Assembly: GCA_030068075.1 (NCBI GenBank)
Contig: CM057834.1
Span: forward strand, 92,831,119 to 92,895,118
Length of the DNA: 64,000 nt
Direction: 5' to 3'
Source: Paguma larvata
Taxonomy: Eukaryota; Chordata; Mammalia; Carnivora; Viverridae
Part shown: piece after piece, positions 33,526 through 45,700 of the stretch
How the letters are laid out: every line of letters starts with the position of its first letter
Numbering within the stretch: the stretch's first letter is position 1
Translations under genes and position numbers: made by a program
Notes under the pieces: generated by a model
The model's database searches: none
What the model was told of the DNA's origin: nothing
The model's input: the letters and a program-made list of their open reading frames with translations, nothing else

Positions 33526-36500
33526 TTTCTTCTCAGACTCCTGAGCACTGAATAGGGTTTAGAACATGGAATTCCACAAGGATTCCAGGCCATTTGATTT
33601 AGGTGCCATGAAAGACCAAGATGGTGCCTAGATCAGGGGAGATGCCAACTCTTGTTTATGATTTCCAAGAGTTTGGGCAGCTTTTATGTTTGTTACAGCC
33701 TCAGAGGTTGTACAAGGAATTAAGAGAAATTGATGAGTGATGAAAACGTCATTCAAACCTTTTTAACTGAATATACAAGTTAAGCATAGGTTAGTTCAAG
33801 TGGATTTGGGAACCCTCCTCAGACCATTCATGATTTTATATTTTGGCTTGAATTATTGTGAAGGTATCTTCCCGGCTGTTTCATCCTCTTGGTGAAAAGC
33901 AGCATGGGATAATGGAAGAGTCTTAGAACCCAAGTCAAGAGACCATCTTCAGTTACTGCACTGCCATGGTTCAGCCTGTCCACGACTCAGGTTCCTTAAG
34001 TGTAAAAGGCAGGATTGGACCAAGTAATCTCAAAGTCCTGTCCAGCTCTGCAATCTAGGATTCTCTCTCTCCTGTTGGATTGCCTCCCTCAAATGAAGAG
34101 CATCACTACGTGATTTTTCATATAGAGCCCTCACATAGTCATCTTTGAAGCTGGATCGTTATAGTCCTTCCCTGGACGTCTACTGTTCCGTTGCATCTTT
34201 AGGAGCGCCCAGAAGTAGAATTGCATTGCAGCTTTGTGCAAAGGTAAGAATAATAGTATAAACTTTGTCCTCGACCCAATTAATGATGATCCAAAATGAT
34301 AATATCAGGTTGGTTCACACATTTTGTTTTCTACCCATCCTAAAATATAAATTAGCGTGCTGAATTTTATTAGAAAAGCCATCACTGTAGTAAGATGGGA
34401 CTAATGCTCATTTATTCTAAAGAAATCGACCTGACTGAAAAATCTAAAATAAGGATGGCTTTAGAGAAGTTCAATTGAAGTTTTCACTATTTTCATAAAG
34501 CCAGCTTTTTATTATTAATATGTGATACATGAATATGTGTACATTGTATGTAAATTAGTAATTGGTTCTTCCTAATAGCTGTAATAATGAACATAATCCA
34601 AATTATTTGTTCAAACCAGTATTTGACTACTGGCCATATGGCTCAACCAGAGCTGTATCCAATCTTTATATTTTCTATATTTTATATTTCTCCCTTATTT
34701 TCTCAAAGAGGGAAAATATCAACTTCTGAATGATACACAAGCAAATAATTTTCTTAGTTGAATGACTACTTCTTTTTTGGAAGTTGCTAAGGCTTTCTGG
34801 GTGCCTTTGAAGCTGACATTTGTAAGACTAAAACTGCCTTTAGATATTTAATATGTATTCATTTAATTGGGTTATTCTCACCTCATCTGGGAAATTAAAA
34901 GACAATTGGTTTCTGCCTGTCTTTTGTTTCAAAAACAAAAACCAAACAAAAACTTAGATATGAGTAATCACTACTCAGTTGAATTACTAAGTTTTCTCTA
35001 CTTTGGGTTTTGGAGAAGTGGGTACAGGTCTACTTATCGTTTCTTCTTCCGAATTCCAGAATTCAACTTAACTTATTCTTTAATTCTGATCGGCAACATT
35101 ATCTTAGAAACAGCAATTTCTTACAAGAGATTGTGCAAACAACCATCACCAACACTTTTTAGACAGAATTACATTTGAGGCATGTATGAATATACAGTGT
35201 TTTCGTTTTTGTTTTTAAGCAAAACCATGCACATGGATAGTGTCTACAAGAGACATCAAGGATAGTTCTTTATCGCCCTTTTCTGGATTGTAACATGCTT
35301 GGAGCTTAGCACATTTATGCTGAATTATTTCCTCTGTGGCCTTGACCACACTGAATTTCCATCTATCACTTTTACCACTAACACAGCTTAGAAAGACATT
35401 CTTTAAACTTTATTTTCACCATTAAGTTTTCACTTACAGTTAACTATGATCTTAAGATTTTTATTGTGTACTATTTGCTTTGCCATGGTCATTTATAATG
35501 ATTTTGATAATTTCAGCCTACATGTTAATGTCTGGAAAGCTCACAGTTTGAGATGTGTTTATTTCTCTGAATTTTGTTTTCTGTCTCTTAAAACAATTCT
35601 ATATCCATGATTCAAAACAAAGTGGATTTTGGTCCCATGATGACCCTTTTTTTTTTTTTTCAGTTAGCCTTTTGAATAGAAGTTGTTTAAACGTTTTTGA
35701 AAATCTAAAAGAAAATATACTCACTGGCTCCTCTTCTTTCACACATATTTATTCCCTTGAAATGAGCTCCGTTTCCTCTGATCCCATTTGTGCGTGTTTG
35801 TACACGGTTCTTCAGACCTCTCCATAAATGTCTGTTGGTTCTGTCACTCACAGTTCAGTGACCCTAGAGCTGCATTCGCTGTAAACATGACTCAGGAGCT
35901 GCAGGATTACAGCAACTCCAAGGCTGTTGTTTAATGTAATCTTCTAACTCTGAAATCAGGTGTGTAGAGGGGCCAAAGGTTACAAGCAAATGAGCTAAAG
36001 AGGAACAGATGCCAGATTCAGTCATGATTCAAGTGTGCTGAGAACGTTCTCTGCACTTAGAAGGTTTTGACCCACTTCTTCCAACCCTCCCATTTTAAAT
36101 GGCGTTTACAGAGTGGACATTGCTCTAGCCTGTTCCTTGGAAGAGGGTGGAGCAAAGCATCCATTCATTCTGCCGAATTCCTGGGGAGCATTGCAAAAAA
36201 AAGCTACGATCACAAAGAAGGGGAATGCAGGTGAGTGGATGAGCATGTTTATTCCTTCTGGGTGGCCTGTGAACAGGGAACGTGTGGAGGAAAGGAGCTG
36301 GCTTGGTGTGTGCCATAAACTTTTTCCAAGCTGGCCGAGGAGCTGGGAGGGAGTGACTACTGATCCCTGCTGCTTTGCGGATGAGTCATGGGCCCGAGGG
36401 CAGAGCCTGCTGCTGGGAGGGGCAGCAAAGTCTGGCCCACAAAGTTCCCCAGGAGCACCAATGGGCAGATAAATATTTTCCTGGCAGTTTCCCGCGCCTG

Positions 36501-37290
36501 CCTCTCGAAGGGCAATTATCTCTAAACAATGCAGATGGAAATTCAGTACAGTGGGAGCCGAGTCAGTTTATTGCACCGAGTGAGATGGATGTTCTAAATC
36601 TGCTCACAGACCTAGGGGCTCTCAGACACCAAGGAGAGAAAGTTCATACTCCTGGAAAAGGTGGCCGTGAGCCACAGAGAGAGACCGTGGGTTACTGTGG
36701 TAGAGTCCACAAATTCAGCAAGAGGCTTTCACCCTCAAGAGAAGTAGACAGTCCCGGGGAGAAAGAAGAAAATGGAAACGGCCGAGAAAGGAGGGACCCG
36801 TGGATGGGACTCATCCAGCCACTTCCAGAGGGGTTTCTTATTGAGGTCAGCCTGTGGTGAGGATGAGGGAATCATCCACTGTTGGAGTCCAAAGAACCCT
36901 AAGGATCTTTGTGTGTAAGGCCCTGACTTGTCACAGTGGAGCCTGGAGAGGGGAGACGATTTGCCGACTGGACCGTCACACAGCCAGTTAGTTACAAACT
37001 ACGGGTCAGAACAGCCCCAGCCCGATGTTCACCTCTAGGATTTCAGCAAGTGTCTGTTGAGTTTGTGCTCGTTATAAAAGGTCGAAGGTGACTTGCCATA
37101 AAATGCAGGGATTGAGGAAACAGAACAGGGGTGGGCAGATTATTTTTGGGAAAGGAGGAGGAGGTGGTGGTCAGATGTGTGGAATTGTTAGTAGCCAGAT
37201 TCGGCCTGGCGACAGACTGGAACAAAGATCAGGTGTGGTTTTCACAGCTGTTTGTCATCCTGGCACAGGAGGGCCTTGAAGAACTAGCGG
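33526..37290. other. Intergenic DNA between ARHGEF5 and NOBOX
   Basis: AT-rich, largely unique to 35.9 kb, then a more GC-balanced block 36.0-36.9 kb with long chance frames (119 and 161 codons) that I cannot match to any protein. A MIR-like stretch (antisense) lies at 33,900-34,060. No gene supported. Confidence 0.5.
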
Positions 37291-37295
37291 GTCTC

Positions 37296-37297
<2 letters not shown>

Positions 37298-37389
<92 letters not shown>
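37298..37389 (+). repeat. Compound (GA)n(GT)n microsatellite
   Basis: About 23 GA units to 37,344 then about 22 GT units. Uninterrupted, so probably polymorphic. Confidence 0.97.
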
Positions 37390-37392
<3 letters not shown>

Positions 37393-39830
37393 CAGGCGGC
37401 TGTTTGCTTTTAGGGTCGGAGAAGACACAAGAGAATCTTTACTAGTACGTGGAATTTATATGGAGAGATGGCTTTCTCCTTGAAATACAATAACACTGGC
37501 ACTAACAAAAGCGGGGGAAAGGTGGAGTTTTCCAGTTGAACATCAAGAAAAATTGATGTATAAAATGTTTTTTAAAACATTTGACAGCAGTCCTTTAAAT
37601 TGATGCCAGGGACACCTCTTAGTTCACCGGGTATGAAAATGGACCTGATTTCACAAGTTCAAATGATTTCGTGTTAAAGGAAGTAACAGAAAAGCCCACC
37701 CAAAGTGAATAATGCATCAGAAGGTGACATAAGCAGGTGGACACATTGGCATGCCTGGAAACATTACATGGTTATTACTGTTGAGGGTTCTAAGGGGGCC
37801 CTACAGATCGCACCCCTGGCAGGCTACGGGGATATGGACTGGGGAAAGGGAGCCACGCTGGAGAGAAGGACGCACTGGGTAGAATTTGATGGGAGGGATG
37901 ACATAAGCCACAATCAGGCAAAAGTGCACCAGAAAGGACTGTGGAATCTCTGTGGGTGGGAATTCCATTCTCAGATAATAAAACTGTTGGCAGAGGAATG
38001 TACTTGAGGCAACTTGACTGAGAGACAAATAAAATGTGAAAACTATGAATGAAGATGCAGAGGCCGTATGCCAAGGCAGGAACCAGCTCCTCTGGACTTC
38101 TGTATCTTGTCAGTCATACTCCTAGCTGCCTGGGCTCTGAAAGCCAGAGTTGATTTGACATTCTCTCCTCCCTGCCCACATAATCACATTCCATTTATGA
38201 CTTCAGAGCATCGCTCACACTGACCATTCCCCTCACGCTCCCCTACCACTCAACACCAAATTCCTAGACACTGGAACGACTTTCTACTCCCAAACTTTTG
38301 ACCCATCTTTCTGGAGGAGTGCGCTATATTAAATTCGACTGTATCTACCAGATGACAAGGCTTGTCAGAGCCAGAGACCACCTGGCCATCCAGCCCCCAC
38401 AGTACCCCTCATACTGCCTCTGACGCACCCTTCACTGCCCTCTCCACCTACTCTGTCCCTGCATTCCAGCACCCTTTCCATTTGGGGATGATGCGGCTTG
38501 GTGTTCCCTTTCCCTGCTGTCTCTTCTCTCCCTTCTCACGGTACTGTCTCTGTTTCAAATAAAACTAAACACTACTGAGTCTTTAAGTCATTTAAATGCA
38601 GACCTAGGATCTATAGAAAGATTTGATTCTAAGTCTAATCTAGGTTACACCCATTGTTTGATTATGCTCACCCTACCTTCTGACCTTCTTTATTCTCTCC
38701 CCACCTCTAGAATGATCCAAATATATTGCTTCTCGAAGTTGGCGCCTCTTGGTATAGGTTCACATCCTGTCCAAAACGTATTTTGTTCTTGTCTCGCTCA
38801 CAGAGCCTAATTCTGTTGTTTTCTCCCCAGACGCATCCACAGGCCAGATAACCACAGGCCGTTCAGCCTCAACATACGTGAACCAGAACGGTTTTTATGT
38901 CCCCAACTTCGCCCCATGCCAATTATTTCTTTTCTCCGTTGACAGCATTTCTTAGTTGCGAGGACTTCGTCCTCTTCTTTTCCTCTCTGTTCCTTACAAC
39001 AGATTATCTGTCACATCAACACTTCTTCCAGCTCTTTAATATCTCTCCGATTGGACCCTCTCAGCTCTCGTCTCTCACGTGGACTGATTCAGTAGCCTCG
39101 TCTGGTTTCCCTGCATCTCCTCTCTGAGCCCTCTAATCTCATTCTCCATTTCTCTTTCTAAAATACAAATCTGGGCAAGTCATGTTCATGAGTTGCAGCT
39201 GCTGATGTCTCAAAGGATATGTCTCAAAGATCTTAGCGCTGGACTTGAGGCTTCCCCGCTCTTCCTCACCAGCCTCCTCTTCTACACACGCCCTCTACTG
39301 GCCGCTCCTACAGGCACACCCAGCCGCTCGGAACTGCCTGATCATCTTTCCAGTCTCAGTGGCCTTATGCTCACTGTACCTTCTGCCCGACAACCCTTTC
39401 CTGTCTTCTCTGCTTACCTAAATTCTACTCTTCCTTCACGAGTAATGCTCCCCCTTGTGAATTTTCATCACACTCTGTGCTCTCGGGTGGCCCTGCACCG
39501 CCACTGCCCTCCTGTATTGTAATGGTCCTTGTAATGGGTCCACTCCCCAACAAGGGTGCCTGGATCTGAAAGCTGGAAAGATATTTTATCTTTGTGTTCA
39601 CCTGGTACTGGGGTGCCTGTAATTCCTCACTGGGTGATGGAATGGATATCTCTGCCTTTATTTCTCAGGACTTTGTTATGAAAGCCCAGAGAAGAGGGTA
39701 TCTTTGAAAGAACAATATAAAATAAACCACACGTATAAGAACCCCTGAATCTCCCAGACCATCCCTCTACACTAAAATAACACCCCTTCTGGGTGAGTGA
39801 AGATGTTTCATTTCTAGGAAATCAGACTTT
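37390..39830. other. Intergenic DNA, L2-like in its second half
   Basis: 37.4-38.1 kb appears unique. 38.1-39.7 kb is CT-rich with diverged L2 phrasing (ctgcctgatcatctttccag, cctgtattgtaatggtcc). No gene supported. Confidence 0.4.
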
Positions 39831-39836
39831 TCTTTT

Positions 39837-40004
39837 AATGTTTATTTATTTTTGAGAGAGAGAAAGAGAGGGAGACACAGAACCCAAAGCAGGCTACAGG
39901 TTCTGAGCTATCAGTGCAGAGCCTGACTCAGCTTGAACTCACCCACGAGATCATGACCTGAGCTGAAGTCAGACGCTTAACCAACTGAGCCACCCAGATG
40001 CCCC
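39837..40004 (-). mobile_element. CAN-SINE
   Basis: Reverse SINE ending ccacccagatgcccc, flanked by cagac(t/c)(t)ttctt(t)a-like duplications. Confidence 0.88.
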
Positions 40005-40405
40005 CAGACCTATTCTTAATGAATCAAGGCCATTTGAGACTTGGAGTGGAATCACCCGAAGCAAAATTGTCTTTTGCAGCCTGTTTTTGTGTGTTCCTTT
40101 TATGCCAATAATGTTAAAATATACAGTCAGAAATAAATTCTAGTCGGCTATCTCAGAAACATTTAAATAAGAAGCTCAGCTAACAGGAAAAGAAAATATA
40201 ATAGGAGGACTCCAAGAGACATCAGAGTATTTTTAGACAAGTGTGGAGCCTGTATGGAGCGTTATGCGGGCGGGCGGGGATGCTAAGTGAACCAGTTTCC
40301 TACAGTGAACCCAGCACTGCTTTGGAGCCTGAACTGCCAGAAAGCAGAGTAGACAGCTAAAGGCATCTTCCTGGACGGTCTTTGAGTTGTGAAAGTGCTC
40401 CTGCC

Positions 40406-40543
40406 AGGGTTGCCAGATTTAGTAAATAAAAACACCTAACACCCAAATAGCGCGGGAAGCATACTTAAACTAAAAAACCATTTGTTTTTTATTTGCAATT
40501 CAAATTTGCAAATTATATTATCTTATATTTTATCTGGCAAACC
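40406..40543 (+). mobile_element. Palindromic MITE-like element
   Basis: Begins agggttgccagattta and ends with its imperfect inverse tttatctggcaaacc; the interior is AT-rich and self-complementary (gcaattcaaatttgc). Likely an old non-autonomous DNA transposon. I do not name the family. Confidence 0.5.
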
Positions 40544-41058
40544 AAAGATATGACTTTAATATCTTTGGACCTGGTATTTGTGGCTCTAGGGTGTTTTGGA
40601 GAAAGAATTAGCCTGGACTTTCTCACTGTAAACAACCAGAATATTTTCAGGCCATGATGAAACTGGTGGTCCATTGCCATCTAGTGGAAAATTCATGGTA
40701 GTGCAGGCTTAAATTGGAGGGATAGGTGTTTTTCAGGAGTCTTCCGGGAAGGATTCACCAAGGAAGGATTCTACTCAGGCCCGCTGCAAAGCCCTGAGGT
40801 CCTAGTGCTGAGAGGCTGATGGCAAAAAGAAGATGAGGGTGCGGTGGGGGGACGGGAGGGGAGGTGGAGGAGTGCTGAGATGCGGTTTGCCCTGCAACCT
40901 GAGGAGAGGAGTGGCCTGACCACGGCTCACCAGCAGGAAGATTCTCCTCCTGCAATCCAGCCCAAATCAAAACCTAGAGCTAGTTCTAAGAAGCACAGCA
41001 TCCTTCCAAATGAGGATGGCTCAGACATAAGTGGAACTATCAAAAATAAATTGACACA

Positions 41059-41286
41059 GGGGCGCCTGGGTGGCTCTGTAGGTTAAGTGTCTGACTTTGG
41101 CTCAGGTCATGGTCTCACACTCATGATTTCACAGGAGTTCGAGCCCTGCATCAGGCTCTGTGCTGATGGCTCAGAGCCTGCTTCAGGTCCTCTATACCCG
41201 CCCCCTGTCTCATCCCCCCCTCTCTCTGCCCCTCCCCTGCTCACTTTCTCTCAAAAATAAAAACATTTTAAAAATTTTTATAAAAA
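41059..41286 (+). mobile_element. CAN-SINE
   Basis: Forward SINE: ggggcgcctgggtggctctg head, two-part gatctcac region with a small insertion, CT-rich region and A-rich tail. Confidence 0.88.
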
Positions 41287-41936
41287 AACTTTTTAAAGAC
41301 CCACACATGTATCATAACACAAGTCCTCTCATATCTCGTGTACACATTCTAATCTCTAAGGCTGTTGATGCCTGCTTGCTGCAGCCCCTGAGTGGCTAGA
41401 AGAGCAGAGACACTCAATACTCTTGGTCTACGAAACCCTACAGAGATCTACATACATGTGTTTTTGTGTAACCAAGAAGTTTCTTCTCCGTTTCCAAACA
41501 TTTTGACTTTTCAGTTCTTAGGACTCTAGCACTATTATGATGAATATAACTGCTTATAAGTTTTTGAAAAAAAAAAAGTATTTTCCAATAATCATAGCAT
41601 TTGGAGGTCCAAAATAGCACCCCCACACACACACACACCCCAACTGCACTGATGTAGTTTGAATCAATGGTCCTCAAATTCTACCTACTTGGGCACTGTA
41701 GGGCTGTCAGATGCGGGGTGCTAAATATACGTGTATGAGCGTCCTCTTCTTGATGCCCCCACCTCTCATTCCTGCCCCCTGTCCCTAAAAGAAGAACTTT
41801 GGAAAAATAGAGGAGACTTGACCTAAAATATCCTCGGGTGTCTCTTATAATCCTATCCTGACCAGGCCCAAATTCCAGAGGGAGGCTCAGGCTCAGATCT
41901 GCTCAGCTTCCTTCCTGAGTTTGGGAATAGGATAGA

Positions 41937-42478
41937 ATTTAATGCCAGGAGTGAAGACCAGGCTTAAGATGCCTGATTTCCACCTCCAGCAGAGAGGTGG
42001 GCCCAGGGAGGATGCCAGGCTCCACGGGGTCATGCCCCAGGGGGACCTCACTTGGGGAGCTGAGGACTGCGTCCCACAACCGCTCAGCCGCGTGGATGGT
42101 GGTGAAAGAAATGCAGCTCGTAGTTAGTGGGGAGACGCGGAACGGCAGAGAGAGGCCCAAGAAAACACTAGTCTAGCGCTTGCAACAGACCCTGGCTCAG
42201 TTGGCTGGCAAGGAAAGGAAACATAACGCACACAGCATTCAGAAGTCACAGGGACCATCCCTTGCTCAGGGCGGTCACACAGAGGTGTGGACAAGAGGGC
42301 GGGCCAGCCCTCATCCTTCTCAAATCAGGTCCAGCAAGGTGAGCCCACAGAGGGGGAAAAGCCCGACTTCCACCTGGGTCAGGAGACTCCAGTCTTTTCT
42401 AACTGCCATCTCCTTTGCGGGGGGGTTAAGGGGGGCACCCAAACCTCTCCCCCTCCTGAACACTGCTTGGCCCCACAA
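41937..42478 (-). terminator. NOBOX: NOBOX 3' UTR with possible ATTAAA signal
   Basis: No AATAAA was found downstream of the stop on the minus strand before this point. An ATTAAA variant lies at 41,937-41,942 (plus-strand tttaat), implying a 3' UTR of about 540 nt. Weak call. Confidence 0.35.
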
Positions 42479-42780
42479 CTAGGGGGCACGGCCATTCTTC
42501 TCTTCCACTCGGAGCTCCTTGGCTGCGGAGGGCCCCTCCACACAGGGGACAGGCTGCTCCTCTTGGGCCTTGCCGAGGAAGGGCCCCGTTTCGGCTCTGG
42601 CACCTTCGGGCAGCGGGGCGACCCCTGGCGAAGGCTGCCTGCTCAGGGCCTGAGCAAAGGGGGCTGGAAGCAGATCTGGGAAGTAGCCGTCACCTCCGGG
42701 GGGCTGCCCCAGGGCTTGCGGACAGAAGGGACCGGGGAAAGGCAGTTCTGGCAAGCAGGGGTCATTCCAGGGGACCATAC
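42479..42780 (-). CDS. NOBOX: NOBOX terminal coding exon
   Basis: Acceptor CCCCCCACAG. Encodes [20 protein letters not shown] and [20 protein letters not shown], the conserved C-terminal block, ending NGRAP and TAG (plus-strand cta at 42,479-42,481). Confidence 0.95.
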
Positions 42781-45700
42781 CTGTGGGGGGCAGAGCGTAG
42801 GAGAGAGGAGACAGGATTCAGGATCTCCACCACCACAGCTGGGCATGTTCTGTGACAGACTCCCCTCTCCCTCCTCCCACAGAAACCCAGCTTAGGAACC
42901 CAGGGCCGGTGTGGGCGAAGTCCTAGCACCAGGAGCTCCCTCCCCTCGGGCAGGGCACGCTCCTGCCTCCAAGTCATGTGGTCTGGGAACAATGACACAG
43001 AGGGGGGCGCGGCCCAGGCTGCAGGGAAACTGGGAACAGACAGCACAGGTCTTTCTTCCCCTTCTACTGGAACTTAGTCTTAAGACGATAGTTGCGTCCA
43101 GAGTTCAGAGGTCCGAGTGGCCCAGGTCAGCTGCCAAGTCTTTCCCTCGGGTGGTTTCTAATCCTCTGCAAATCCCTCCCTGGTATGGGGATATTATTCC
43201 CATTTGAGAGTCAGGCAAACTGAGACTCCGCAAAGCTGGGAGAGGCTGAGCCAAAGCTCTCGCCCTGCCCTGCAGCCCCTCAGGAAACTTGACGAGCCCT
43301 TCATAGGAACAACCAGGCGCAAAGAAAAGTGATCTACTCGCTGCCTCGGCCAGGCCAGCCCTTCAGCTAAATGAGGCTGTCTGCGCCTTCTCACTGACCT
43401 TGGTCACAACTCACCTGCGTTCCCAGCAGGCGGCTGCAGCACCGGCTGCCCCGACGGTGGCCCCGGGAAGTAGCCCTGTGATGTCCCCAAGCCAGGGCCG
43501 TAGGGCGAGGTGAAGAGGGGGTCATCGGGCAGCAGAGGCTGCAGGGGGTGGGGCATGGGGAAGGGGCAGGGGTGCAGGTAGGAGAACTGGGGCTGAGGCT
43601 GCTGGTAAAGCTGGCTCTGTGGGGCCTGAGAGAATGGGAACGGTCTCAGCTGGGCGCTCTGTTGGTAATCCTGGGGTTCCAGGTCCTCCAAGTATGAGCA
43701 GGTGGGCGGCGGGGTGACGCTGTGGGGGACAAAGGAGTGTTCGGTGAGGCTCAGGGGGAACCTCCTCACTGCGACCACACAGGTGAGTCCCTTCCCATCT
43801 CCAGGATCCCAGGCTTGCTTCCTCCTTTCTCTTCCTGTTCCTGGCTTCTCTTCCTCGTGCCTGCTCTGTTGCAGTGACAGTCTAGATCTTTCCCACTCTA
43901 AATCCACTTACCCTTTTAATCCTCAGCGCAAGTAGGACTCCTTGCTTCCCTCAGCTCACCCTTTCCCAACCAGGCCCCATCTGTCTTTTCTCCTTCTATA
44001 CCCCTCCCAAGAGAACTCCGGTGACACCCCCATTAGGTTCCATACCTTGTCCCCCAGGAGCCATCTTTGTGGCTGCCGTCGCCGCCGGGAGTATCCAGCA
44101 GCAGAGGCATCAGCTGGGGGGTGGGGACGGGGCCAAGGGGAAAAGGAAGGTTGACTCTTCGGACTGGTGGAGGGCTGAAGAGCGGTGGGGTCACTGCCAC
44201 CCTTTGAGTGCTCTCACTCTGTTGGGTTGGGACCAGAGTCTGCTCAGAGGTCAGCAGCATGGGAGGCTCTAGGAATCAAAGTCAAAGAGGGGTTACCAGG
44301 GTAAGAGAACGGGGAAGGCAGATTCGAGATGGGCCATGCCCAGGTCCCCTTGAATAGGCCCCACTGGACCAAAACCCTGGAAAGCTCTGGCCTGCTCTCA
44401 CATGTGTCCAGAAAGGGCTTGGTCTCTGCTGTCTTTTCAGCTGCCATTTCCCTCACATTACCCTCCGGAGATGTTCAGCTTACCTGCCAGAGAATCCAGA
44501 GGGGGCTCCTGAGGGAAGGTACCAGGCTCTGGGTCCATGGGCACAGCAGCTGGAAGCTCGGTGGCAGAGCTGGAGGCAGACAGAATGAAGACTGGAGCCC
44601 TGGTGTCCCTGGATTCAGACACAGGACACCAGATTCCCAAACACTGCCTTGGGACAGGATCCTGGCAACTTCCTGACCCCCCTCCATCCACGGCCCCTTT
44701 AAGTATCGGTCAGCAGCTCCCGGCCTCATGGCCAGCTGTCCAACACCGTCTCCTCCTAGACCCCAGGCGGCCAGCGTAGACCCCCCACCCCTTCCTACCT
44801 ATGGGGGTATTTCCGGGAAGAGGAGCGACCCATACCTGCACTGGCTGCTGGCCACGGTAGGGGCGGGCTCGGCAGGATTGCCCCTGTCCTCCTTCCCATT
44901 CAGCTTCTCCACTTTCCGCCACTTGGCCCGGCGATTCTGGAACCACACCTATAGGGGAGAGACCCTGGAAGTGTTCCAGCAGGACAGCAGAGACTCGGAC
45001 TCAGGCTCCAACTGTCACACAATGAGCTATGGGACTTTAGGAGGTCACTCTAGCGCTCTGCCTCAGACGCCTTTCTCCGCAAGATTGGTTTTATGAAAAG
45101 ATTCATTTAGATAGCTGAGGTATTTTCCTCTTCTAACCTGAGCCTGTGGAAACAGGAAGGACACAGCCTGACGGGAGGCCCAACCTTGGCCCCGACAGGG
45201 TGGTGCCGAGCACTTGCTCTGCTCCCTCAAGGGCACCAGGTGCTGGTTCTCCGCCCACCAGGTGCCACTTGGCCAGTCCCCTTTACCATGATGCGTTGGG
45301 GGGTGACCCCCACGGTCTGGGCAATCTCCCGACGCTTGTCGCCGTCTGGATAGTGGTCTTCTTGGAAGAGTCTTTCTAGCTCCTCCAGCTGGTCTGGAAG
45401 AGAAGAAACTTGCATGAGGACACACAGTCACGTGGCAGCGGAGGGGAAAGACAGATGCCTTCCGGATGGGCCCATTGTCCCCGACCCGAGGGTCTTCCCA
45501 GAGCCTTGCAACAGTGTCCCCCATTGGGAAGGGGCCTTTCGTCTCTCCTGGGATTTGTGGTAGGAAACTGTGGTATTTACTTTCCTGCTCCTTCTAACCT
45601 GTTCCCAATTTCACTTTCTTTTGTTTTTTTTTTCTTTTTTTTTCTTTTTTTTTTTTAGAAAGAGAGAGGGCCCAAGTCAGTGAGGGCAGAGAGAGAATCC

